From positions 1,302,001 through 1,366,000 of the forward strand of contig VNKQ01000012.1 in assembly GCA_016508695.1 (NCBI GenBank): a stretch of 64,000 bases of DNA. Reading direction: 5' to 3'. Shown one piece after another: positions 45,343-55,500 of the stretch (within the stretch, counting starts at the first letter, position 1; each line of letters starts with the position of its first letter). Made by a program: the position numbers and the translations under genes. Source of the DNA: Hyphodiscus hymeniophilus (lineage: Eukaryota; Ascomycota; Leotiomycetes; Helotiales; Hyphodiscaceae). The notes under the pieces were generated by a model that ran no database searches, had not been told where the DNA came from, and was given only the letters and a program-made list of their open reading frames with translations.

Positions 45343-47495
45343 ATGCTTGCCACTGTTTTTGCTCTCGTGTGCTTCTTAGCTACTAGCTGTTTAGCAGACA
45401 CAGCTCTTGGTGTCGAATTAGCCTCAAAGGCACCCATTCTTCCTACATTAAAGCTTCCGTATGGAACCTGGAGAGCTGCGTCTTACAATGCTTCCAACGA
45501 CGTACGAGCTCAGTTTCCTGGGAAGGATTGATTGCATCATTCCTTCTGAGTTCCTAACCAAGAGTCTTCCGCTGATAATTGATTCTAGATCTACACCTTC
45601 AAGAATATACGCTTTGCTGCCCCTCCCGTTGGTAACTTGAGGTGGGCAAAACCTGCTCCTCCAGCCCATAATGCAACTATTCAGGACGGAAGCTATGGAA
45701 ATTCGTGTCCTCAGGGATTGGTTCCACGTCAGTGAATGCGTCGATTACGTGGGTCTTTCGCTGCTAATGCCAGACCGCACCAGTTCCTGTAGGGTATGAG
45801 GATTGCTTATTTCTCGAGTAAGGTCTTCAAATCGTCCCTTCTTGTGCCTACTATTGATCATTTTAGCCTCTACGTGCCTGGTTCTGCTCTTAAGAAGAAT
45901 TCCAAGAGCTTGCCCGTTGTAGTCTGGACATTTGGCGGGTACGTTGCTTCAACTGGACCCCTCTGTACAACTCTATAATTCTCTAGAGCTTTTGTAATGG
46001 GGAGCAAGGATGCCTATGATGGGACAGGACCTATTGTTGAATCTGGGAACGAGATGATTTTTGTCACATACAATTACCGCGTGAGTCTAAAGATTATCTG
46101 CAGTGACTTGAAAATCCGAATCTGTTTGATGTTTCATCGACGGAAATCATTGTTTCATTTTCCTTTCTGGTTTCGATGCGTTGCCATATTGACGGCGTCC
46201 AGGTCGGTTCCTTCGGTTTCCTTGCTGGTACCACTATGGAACAGCAAGGTTTGCCCAATGCTGGGTGAGTGCCAGATTTCAAAGTTCTTCACAGCTGCTG
46301 ATCGTTTCTAGTTTATATGATCAAAGAGCCGTCTTCCAATGGGTATGACACCACAGTCAATCGCTCGTATTTTGACTGACCGAGAACAGGTTCAAGATTA
46401 CATCCACCTTGTTGGCGGTGACAGAACCCAGGTAACGGCCTGGGGAGAATCCGCCGGCGCCAGCTCCATCTTGATGCATATTACCGCTTTTGGTGGGAAA
46501 CAGGACCCTCTATTCCACAAAGCCATTTTGCAGTCCATTGCTTCCGAGTTCCTTCCGGACCGCCGAGGAGAAGTGGAAGGCTTTTATCAGAAATACCTAA
46601 CACTCACTAACTGCAGTGGGCAATCTCTGCAATGCCTGCGATCAGCTTCTTTTGATACTCTGCAAGCCGCAAATAACGAGCTGATCGCAGATGCTCCGAC
46701 TCCGGTTTTTCAGCCCAACCCTGCTTCTGATGGATCTTGGATCAGACAAATGCCAGCGCTGGAGCTTGCTTCGGGGAATTACTGGAAGAACCTTTCAGGT
46801 CTCATCTTGTCGCATACCGCCCATGAGGCAGAGATATTTGCCATCGGAGCTATTACGTCTGATGCTGGTTTTGTCAATCTTACGAATTTTAATGTCCCTT
46901 CGTACGCCTCCTCTGTCCGCAAAGCCGTTGGTGAGTACTATCCGTCGCCAAACTCGGTGGGAGGGCCATTTGCAACTCAAGATGCTCGTACAATACAGTT
47001 TCTCGATGACACAATATTTCTCTGCAACTATCGCTACCTCAACGCAGCATTTAAGGGAAAGACCTGGTCAATGCAATACAACATTGGTACCGCATATCAT
47101 GGATCCGACATCACGCCGACATTCTTCGACGGGACCGGAGCCATCACCACCGAACAAGCCACCCTGTACCGCGACTATCAGAGCTATTTCGATTCTTTTA
47201 CACTCACCGATGACCCAAATACTCGGCGTAGTGACGCCAAAGCTCCACCAACAATCTACTGGCCCGAACAGCTGGTGCATTTGACGAGAACGTATCCAAT
47301 GTACTCAATGTTACTGACACCGGGTTCGAGTTGATCACGGATCAAGAGTCACTCAAGAACCGTTGCGACTTCTTCTTGAATGTGCAGGCTGCCGTTACTT
47401 TGGCTGGGGGATATGTTCCTCCTGGGGGAGAAGTACCGAACACTTTGGGTGTCACCAATTCAAAACCACGTGGAAACTACACAACGCCTTCTTAA
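45343..47495 (+). CDS. Type-B carboxylesterase, secreted, with apparent frameshift
   Basis: Eight exons: 45343-45501, 45589-45727, 45784-45817, 45867-45938, 45987-46080, 46203-46264, 46312-46342 and 46390 to the end; about 565 residues if the frame is kept. A signal peptide (LATVFALVCFLATSCLA) leads into IRFAAPPVGNLRW and EDCLFLDLYVP. The nucleophile elbow is TAWGESAGAS, within the cholinesterase/lipase fold. In the last exon the frame reads to IYWPEQL and then stops at 47334. The family-typical NVLNVTDTGFELITD and RCDFFLNVQAAVTLAGGY continue in another frame to a stop at 47495. One missing base near 47270-47280 explains this. An alternative 56-base intron (47274-47329) is possible but would delete the conserved motif. 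Secreted ester hydrolysis is inferred. Confidence 0.82.
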
Positions 47496-47727
47496 GTGGA
47501 AAAAGAGACATCGGAAATCTTGAATGTTTACGGTGTCCAGTCGAAAAAAGAAATTTTTTGGCAATCCCTTCACACTCATTAAACTGATCAACCGATCACC
47601 AACGTGATTTCCGGCACAGCCTAGGTCTAGATCGCGTCGTGCCAGTTTTCTATTCTTGTATTATTGTGCCGTTCAATAACAGGTATTGTCGTCAAGGCTG
47701 TAGTACCGTCCAAAGTCCATCCACTCC

Positions 47728-48577
47728 TTAGATCTGGGGCCCTAACTTAAGATCCTCGTCTGCAGCCTCCGAAGCCTGTACCTCAGTCCTGTCTTCGACA
47801 GTCCCACCAATCACTCTCCCCTTGACTTGATTCTTCACTTCCCCCAGATTCTCATTCGTCAACAGTAAACTCAGCAAGACTATGGGAACAGCACAGCACA
47901 CTGCGACAATGAGCAAGATCGTCATTGTCTCTTGGTACGCCCGATTTATGGCAAGTCGAGTAGGAGTCCCAACAGGGTATGAGGTCGCCATAGTGACATT
48001 ATTGTAGATGGCCATTGCTTCCTTACGAGTACCGGCGGGGAGATATTCTTGCAGCTTCGCTGGGATATCACCCACCCACACGGCGCCCGAAATCGCGGCG
48101 CCTACTGCGCCCCCCATTTCTACACACGTTAGATAGACGGCAGTGGCTACCCCAACATGTTGGTGATCTGTGCTGGCTTGAACGCAGACTTGTGCCGGCA
48201 CGTTCAGCATTCCTCCACCGATTCCAATCGCGATCTGGGTGCCGACTATCTGGCTTACTGAGGCGTTCATGGAGCGGTATTTGATCATCAGGCCGATGCC
48301 TACAAGGTAGATGCAGGAACCGAAGACTACCCAGGGCTTGTTGTATAGACCCAACGTACCCTAGATATGCAGCACCCAATCCCCATTGTGTCCATGTCAT
48401 AGAAACAGCTTCAATTTTCTTCACTCCAGCCTGTGCGTTGGGTATGGCCTGACTACCACTAGCATCGGAATTACTGCCAACATCTTGAGCCCCTCCAAAT
48501 GTCTTCAAATGGATGCCAGACTCGATGTTCTTATCGGCGTCGGTCGACAAGCATTGCCGAGCGTCGTTGCTACTCAT
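47728..48577 (-). pseudogene. Siderophore iron transporter remnant (MFS), internal deletion
   Basis: The right part (48577-48365) encodes a siderophore-transporter-like cytoplasmic N-terminus ending SQAIPNAQAGVKKIEAVSMTW, as in ARN/SIT/Mir proteins just before helix 1. The left part (about 48363-47728) encodes the C-terminal third: YNKPWVVFGSCIYLVGIGLMIKYR, then QIAIGIGGGMLNVPAQVCVQA, further helices and an acidic tail. Some 300 residues of membrane core that family members have between these parts are absent. The two parts also lie in different frames, separated at about 48363 by a TAG. A functional 14-helix H+/siderophore carrier cannot be made. I call it a deletion pseudogene; an assembly collapse is the alternative. 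Confidence 0.8.
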
Positions 48578-49307
48578 CGTGAAGTAGAACATTATACTCA
48601 TGACTCATGAAGAGTTGACTGCCGCAGAAAAGAAGGATCACAGAAATTGTATGACAGTATGAGCTTAGCTAAGGAGATAGAATATACCTGACGTCCTAAT
48701 AATCCACCCGTATTAGGTTCCATAAACTTTTGGTTTCGGGGAGACTATAGCTGGTAGCATGCTACTTAGGGAACTAGTTTGATACCTTCAATGGTCATGA
48801 CGAATGTCGAAAAGGATTCTGACGGATCCAATGCTCACAGTGCCGAGACTTTGGCTAGAATGTCGAATCTTTATCAGCGGGCGTGGAAAATTTGAAAGGG
48901 GTATTTACACCTTCAGTTATTCAATCTGCCTCTGAAAGCCAATCGATCAGAAAGGACTACACGACCTAACCGTCGGTCTTGCTAAATATAGCCTAGTGCC
49001 GGCAATTAGGTTGGAAATATTGATTGATAGAAGCTATCCTTCTAATGTTAGATGAGTTTGACCGCGTAAGAGCCGGAAAGTATACCATATTGGGAAAAGA
49101 GGGTTCCTTTGTACAAGAAGGGGGAAGATGAACGTGTAAGTATAAAAGTCGACCTTTGATCGATTTTCTCCCTACCTTCGAACCTAACAATCAAGACGCA
49201 ACAAAGTATTTGCCAATAAGATGAAATACTTATGGAGTATCCACTTCAAGCCATGACAGCTAGATGGATGTAATTGTTCATCTCTAGAGCACCGGGCTGT
49301 ATATAGC
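48578..49307. other. Intergenic, no gene recognised
   Basis: About 730 bases between the transporter remnant and the 3' end of the epoxide hydrolase gene. AT-richer than neighbours by eye; no gene seen. Confidence 0.5.
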
Positions 49308-50297
49308 TCAAAGACGTGGCTTGATCTTTCCTCCCAGCCATTCAGCAATGAATCGGTTGACCTCATCAGGCTTCTCCCAAAGGGCCCAGTGGCCTGTTTT
49401 CACCTCTCCTTTCGTCAAGCTTCTGAACCAATTCTCCATACCTTCACTCAACCGGGGAGGAAGCGCCGCATCCTTCGAGCCACTGATAAGCAACACCGGC
49501 ATGTCGAATTTGTACCCCTGCTTCTCAATTTCCCTGGCCATTTCCTTTTCATCTTCGAAATTCAACTCTCCAGTTCTATACCAGTTCAGGGGACCGTGCA
49601 TTCCATGAATGGCGTATCGTTGAGCGTAGAAATCCAATTCTTCTTTGCTCAGCAATGGGTTGGGACCCAACTTAGGGAGATTCTCAAAGTAGCAGCCATG
49701 GGTAACGTCAAAAGCAATCTCTCCATTCGAGCCTCGGCCACCGTACATTCCGTTCAAAAATTGGCGGATCTTTTCCTCGCCAACAATGTTGCCTTCAACT
49801 TCCGGACCTTTGAGCTGCAGCTGGTACTTAAAGTTGGGGAATACGGTCGCAGGAACGAAGGACGTCGTCGGAGGCATGTATGGAGTGCAGACGCTGAATA
49901 CAGCGGAGATGAGCTGAGGATAGTGCATTGCAATACGATACACGACAGCTCCTCCCCAATCGTGACCGCCGAGGATTATCGTTGATGCTCCGATATGTTT
50001 TGCCAGCGCAGCCATGTCGTCAGCTGCCCGCTTGAAGGTGTAGAACTTGGCATCTTCAGGAGCATCGGTCCCTCCATAGCCCATCATATCGGGGACAACT
50101 ACACGGAGGCCTAACGATGTAAGGAGTGGGATTTGGTAACGCCATCCTAAGGACAGATCGGGCCAGCCGTGAATGAGGAATATTGTGTTTAGAGCCTGAC
50201 CGGAGGGTTCGGCAAGAATGTAGCTGTAGGTCACGCCATTGAGGTTGGCAGTATTGTATTGGATTCGAGAGTCATTGGGGGTGATTTTGTCGACCAT
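49308..50297 (-). CDS. Epoxide hydrolase (alpha/beta hydrolase fold)
   Basis: A single exon of 329 residues from the ATG at 50297. The oxyanion-side motif FLIHGWPDLSLGWRYQ, the nucleophile elbow LGGHDWGGAVVY (Asp nucleophile) and the late His in KTGHWALWEKP are those of soluble epoxide hydrolases. Tyrosines in the cap region (such as LNWYRTGELNFE) could polarise the epoxide. It would convert epoxides to diols in detoxification or secondary metabolism. No export signal. It lies beside esterases, a monooxygenase and a transporter remnant, consistent with a small-molecule metabolic block. Confidence 0.92.
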   Translation of the reverse strand: MVDKITPNDSRIQYNTANLNGVTYSYILAEPSGQALNTIFLIHGWPDLSLGWRYQIPLLTSLGLRVVVPDMMGYGGTDAPEDAKFYTFKRAADDMAALAKHIGASTIILGGHDWGGAVVYRIAMHYPQLISAVFSVCTPYMPPTTSFVPATVFPNFKYQLQLKGPEVEGNIVGEEKIRQFLNGMYGGRGSNGEIAFDVTHGCYFENLPKLGPNPLLSKEELDFYAQRYAIHGMHGPLNWYRTGELNFEDEKEMAREIEKQGYKFDMPVLLISGSKDAALPPRLSEGMENWFRSLTKGEVKTGHWALWEKPDEVNRFIAEWLGGKIKPRL

Positions 50298-50764
50298 GAT
50301 GGATGATTGAGGTAGAGATCAGTGTTCCGCAAGGCTGAGGGTGAAGTCCTTTTAAATACGAGGCTGCCCCGCTCTGACATTTAGCCTCGGCTTCCAACAT
50401 TCGCTTCGATTATTTGGGTAAAGGGGTACGGACGTAGACTAGAATCTTACCCACCTCAAGCATACTAATTGGGATTGTGTTGTTTCATGTTTTCCATATT
50501 GATCGCATTGGCCGGTAACGTCGACGCCAGGAGGCTGCTACACGAGCTCTAAATTACTTTTGTCGTATGACAAACGAGTAGATAACTCTGATTGGTGATT
50601 GCTAAGGGGTGTATGGTCATCCATGAAGTTGCAGTACTTGATGCTGCTCTTTCGTGAAGCAAGTTTAGAGTACAAGACAGCCATGGATATTTCTGGCCAG
50701 CTACTGAACGCCTGTGAAAGAACGCTCCTGAAATGCAGGTAGAAATAAACACACATTTCCCTGA
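50298..50764. other. Intergenic, no gene recognised
   Basis: About 470 bases between the epoxide hydrolase start and the pinin-like stop, containing the former's promoter. No gene seen. Confidence 0.5.
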
Positions 50765-51816
50765 TCAATAGATCACGGTGTCTTCCTCTGCCTCAACTAC
50801 AACCTCACCATTGTGCTCCTCCAACGGGGGCTTATCAACCATGACCTGCTTAGACAGAGTTGCTTGTCCAGATATGTTATTAGTAGTATCAACAGGAGCA
50901 TTAGAAACAGATGGAGACTCAAGGCGAGGCTCACCCACCGTCTCCTTGGCAATGCCGTTAGTGGTTCCTCCTGCCGATATGTTTTCCCTTGCTGTCGGGT
51001 ACTGTCTGTAGAACTCCTCGGATTCATCAACGATGGAGGCTTCGGTTTCTGCGATCTGAGTCTTGATGCGCTCTTCTTCTCGAGGAAGCAGTTCCCAAGG
51101 CTTGTAGTACTAGAACCCGTCAGCGCAAACACTCTATTAAAAACGTCGATGCATACAAGCTTCGGCTCTGTGGTGGTACACAGAAAGTTGGCCATAGACA
51201 GCATATTAGATTGTCGTACCCGCATCTACGTTCCACTTATTAGCATGCCCCCAGACCATGCTTCCCAGATTACTTACCGATTGTAACTCGTATTTGATCT
51301 GCTCAGCCACTCTGATCTTCTTGAGATTGGCAAGTCTCTCCGCCCTCCGCGCCTCATCGTCTTGCTTCTGTCGTTGGGCTTTCTCCTCTTGGCGTTTTTC
51401 GATTTCCAACCGTCTCTTTTGCTGTCCATTTGGCGTACGTTGGCTCAATGTACTCAAAAGTCCACCAAATAATCTCTGGCCCCGCTTTCTTTCCTCTATT
51501 ACATTGCTCCTCCTCCGTTCTTGATTGGAGTCTGTCCCCTTCTCATCAGATTCTTGTCTGCTTCCAGTTTCTTGTTTGATCGATTCTGAGGATGCGCGCA
51601 GAGATTTTGAAGATCCTGCACTACCATCGCGGGATCTTCTGGGACGTTTCGAGGAAGTATCTTCAGAGGTAGATGATTGTCTTCGTTTCGTACGTGGGGA
51701 TTGGGGAAGCTCTGCATCGACCGGGAGGATAACTGCAGAGGATATTGGACTGTGGGAGCTGTTAGCTCATTAATTGTATCAGGAATGATCTCTACTTACC
51801 CAATGTTTTCTGACAT
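50765..51816 (-). CDS. Pinin/SDK/MemA-domain nuclear protein
   Basis: Four exons (51816-51800, 51749-51278, 51225-51157, 51109-50765) encode 300 residues; phases match. A Ser/Arg/Lys-rich start (PRTKRRQSSTSEDTSSKRPRR) precedes the pinin-type core. That core has RGQRLFGGLLSTLSQ, then a charged helix KRRLEIEKRQEEKAQRQK and LANLKKIRVAEQIKYELQ. It continues through a tiny 69-base exon to FLCTTTEPKLYYKPWELLPREEE, the family's C-terminal signature. The tail is acidic. Pinin is an exon-junction/spliceosome-associated protein. It sits head to head with PHF5A/Rds3, another splicing protein. Its first coding exon is only 17 bases. Confidence 0.88.
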
Positions 51817-52116
51817 ACTGCCACCCTGGGAAATGAATCAGAATCAAAAGAATGGGAGAATGGTGTGAAATGTCGAGGGGTTGAACAGATCGAGAAGCTC
51901 CAAATATGGACTAGCGGTATGGTGGCCCGTGCTTACAAATTCGAAAGCTTGAAAGCTCTAGTGGCCAAATACTTCGGGATATCTCGAAGACATCAGTTCT
52001 TATAATCGACCTCCCACGTCTTTAGTGAAAATTTCAACGCCATTCACCCAGAAGCAAACTCGAAAATATATCATCAGAACCTCTTAAGCACTGCAAACCG
52101 CCTTTACGCAGCAAAC
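51817..52116. promoter_or_regulatory. Divergent promoter, pinin-like / PHF5A
   Basis: Exactly 300 bases separate the two start codons of a pinin-like gene and PHF5A/Rds3, so one short region must drive two spliceosomal genes. No motif can be assigned with certainty. Confidence 0.6.
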
Positions 52117-52553
52117 ATGTCTCGCCATCATCCGTAAGTCCCATAGTGCCTCCCCAACTCTTTTGAGCACTGCTAACATCGCCGCAGCGATCTTGTCATG
52201 TGCCGCAAGCAATCGGGCATTGCTATCGGGCGTCTCTGCGATAAGTGCGACGGCAAATGTCCTGTCTGCGATTCCTATGTCCGACCTACAACCCTCGTTC
52301 GCATTTGCGATGAATGTTCCTTTGGCAACTATCAGAACAAGTGTGTGGTTTGCGGTGGCGAGGGAATCTCAGATGCTTTCTACTGTTTTGAGTGTACTAG
52401 GTTGGAGAAGGACAGAGACGGCTGTCCAAAGATTATAAATCTGGGATCGTCACGGACGGATTTGTTCTATCAGTGAGTTATCCTCTTACTTTTGACTTGG
52501 GCCGAATACATGCTAACATAAGATCCAGAAAGAAAAACTTCCGCAATCACTAA
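52117..52553 (+). CDS. RDS3: SF3b subunit PHF5A/Rds3 (zinc-knuckle splicing factor)
   Basis: Three exons (52117-52133, 52188-52472, 52529-52553) encode 108 residues, close to yeast Rds3 (107) and human PHF5A (110). The start MSRHHPDLVMCRKQSGIAIGRL, the CxxC zinc knuckles (CDKCDGKCPVC, CDECSFGNY, CVVCGG, CFECTRLEKDRDGCPKI) and the end YQKKNFRNH are nearly invariant in eukaryotes. It is part of the SF3b complex of the U2 snRNP and helps recognise the branch point. The first coding exon is 17 bases, as in the divergent pinin-like gene. Confidence 0.97.
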
Positions 52554-55500
52554 AATTTTGTTTCTTTTCGGGAACAATGGCGTCAACTTTCTGCATATCA
52601 CTGGAGTCTAGAAGGTATCCCAAAGGATGAGGATGGGACGGCTTTCTGAGATCGATGGAGGGCCCGAAAATGACGCATGTGCTGGATCATCGCGCAGAAT
52701 GGACTGTCGAACGAAAATCGACGTCGGGGAATCACGTACTTTAGGACTCTACATCAATCTGGTGCGTGGCGCCTTACTTGTCATTATAGTTTTCGCCAAA
52801 AAGTCACCCACAACGGAGGTATGTGTAGAGAGCTTCTTCTCAAATCAACCTCAATTTCCACCCACTCATTCTTACTTTTCTGTGAATCCAGTCGTTCTTT
52901 CTAATAATCTGTCTCACCGGAAGACAGAGTCGCCTTTACTGCATCTTGTTCTCCAGTCCTTCCAGACACTATCAAGACTAGCCAGACATTTCGGCGTTCG
53001 CCCGTCCCTGGAGTGTCGGAAGATATTGCAGCTAAGCAACAGGCGACCCTGAACAGCTGCGTTACGCAACCCAATGAAACATTCACCGCCTCCTATCTAC
53101 TATCAGCTTTTGCAATTGGGGTCTCCTCAAACATGGGTCGCTCCGTAAAGAAACAGCTATGTCTCCTTTCAGGGACCAATTTGGGAAGAAGCGATGACAT
53201 TTCAGCAATTGAAAACCATCAGCAATCATCTCCTGGCCACTGCTCACGCTGACGAGATTGTGGGGACGAATGAAGAGAGCGAGATAAGACAGCCAATGAC
53301 ACCTGCCCAGCCGCAAGATCACATCCAAGTATCAGTGGCTTCAGAGAGCGCGAAGCCTTTGGACCCAAGTAAGACAGAGGTGTGATTTACCAATGTCAGT
53401 CAGTCGAGAAGACCTGGCAATTTCAAAGGAGCAGACGAAGAGGCTGGACATTGCTCTTTAGCTGTTGATCCTTCAGCAAGCCGAGCTCAAAATTGAATCA
53501 GCCTTCTGGTTGGGTGCGCTGAGTTTCTTGGTTGCCATCTATGAAGACATAGACTCTGAATCTAGATTACTGCCATCCCGGAATAGAATTGTTCTGACAA
53601 ATCTGGACAGATTGCGGACACTGCGCCGCCAAATTTGAAGAGATATCATCCAGTAAAAGGAGCATGTTCCTGTCCGGTCAATCTTGGATAATATCAAAGC
53701 TAGAACACCTTTACATTCGCAACAGACATGAATCCAGGAAAGGGATAGTGAGGTGGAGAACACCGCGGCCATAGCATCAATGATATCAGAAAAGCTGGTC
53801 GCACAGTGGGCTTGCAGCAGAGATGGAACAAGGCATGATTTCGGCAATCGAGGTGGAGCAGGTTTAAGGAGGATCAGCAATCCTCTTTCGGTCTACGAGG
53901 TCTTGCTTGCTATGAACCTTTATAGCCATGAATAGGAGAACACATTTTTCCTCTGAAGCCAGGGCTTACCAAGTGTCTGCTCTTAATAGGCCTTGAATAT
54001 GATACGTTAGCAATACATTTGCTTCGTCCCAAATGCTTTTGCTTATCTTGAAGCAAAGCATATTGGTGGCATACTACAGGCTGGTGGATCGATTTTCATG
54101 TTAAGAAGAGGACATTTCATGCAGAGATCATTAGCACATATGATTCCATTATCCAAAGCCACATGCGGTCAGGCAAGGAGGTCCAAACAGGGTAAACCTG
54201 GCAGTGTCTCCGTCTTAGGCTTGCGGTCCAAGTGGAGGTTTGTGAAGCAGCCGAGATGCCTACAAGGTATCACCGAGCACTCCAAGTGGAATCTACCCGA
54301 GTGCTTCTGCTCATAGTTGGGTCCATTGAGCCTATGCTGCTAGAACTTGCTTGGTAATATTCTCGTCAACCTCGCTGAACCTCACTGACATTTTGGTCTT
54401 ATGACTGGCCAAAAAGAGATCGGATCAGAAGACTATTGTATGGCATGCTAGGGGAAAGCGTGCATGAATATGGGGCAGCGCAATTCTCTCACCGTGATGT
54501 AAGGGATATATAGAACGCTGTCTCGTTCGCGGATTCGTCACCCGCTGTATCGAAATCACGGCACCTGCTATTGCTTTTTCCTATAACTGATAGATTTGCG
54601 GAGAAGATGGCAAGGTCTCGCTGCTTCCACGTCTTTTTAAAGCTTACCCGTCCCGCCCGCTTTCAAATCTGGTAGCCATTGACAAATAATTCTTCGAGAG
54701 AAACCTCCTCATTCTAATCTGATTTGGGGGACAATGTCGCAGATCTAGGCCACACCTGCGCAAATTCAAGATCGCTACATCTGCCACAGACTTACGACGC
54801 AAGATCTTAGCGTGCATCGTATAGCGCACGTTAGTGCAGTCTCAAATCTCGCGCATGCGATTTTCAGAGGAAAACGGAGAGAAAAAGGAATATGAAGAGG
54901 GGTCGAAAAGCCACCCTGCAAAACAAGATCGGGCCAAGTCGCAAGACTCTACAGATTGAGCGTTCAACATTTGTGGGCTCGTAAAGCCCGCCATTGCGAT
55001 GAAGGTGGAGGTGTGGTTAGACTCGTGAATTGTGTCTTCCAACAACCTTCGAGGGAGGCTACCATAGGCACCTACGATCGATAGATGAATTGCTCGCGGT
55101 TGAGGTTGACGAATGCGCATACTTAAGAATGCTTCCAGCTACCAGGTCCTCGGCACCTTGGCTTCGGTATCCATTGCTCTCGCGGTTGAAGTTGACGGTT
55201 GGAATATCAGAATATAGAAAACCGCTCAAGGCGAGGTATTTGGAATTGTCGCATCCATTTATCGCTTGTTTAAAACCTCGACGTTGGATCGGTGTTAGAT
55301 TACCCGTGCCGAAAGAAGTGCCATACATATATATCGCCGCCTGCTTGATCCCGAGAGACAATATTGACCCAGATCAGACCGGAATGGCGGTGGGGGCCAT
55401 GAAAATATCAGCTTTTCTTCAGCGCTCGAACTGCGAACTGTCGATTTGCGCACAAAGCGGAGTGGTCCTCTTCTTACAGATGATTGGCCACAGCCAAGAC

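Noticed and set aside
47274..47329. 56-base intron to explain the carboxylesterase frame change
   Set aside because: Weak GTGCAT donor and it would remove the conserved NVLNVTDTGF motif; a one-base loss fits better, though RNA data could change this.
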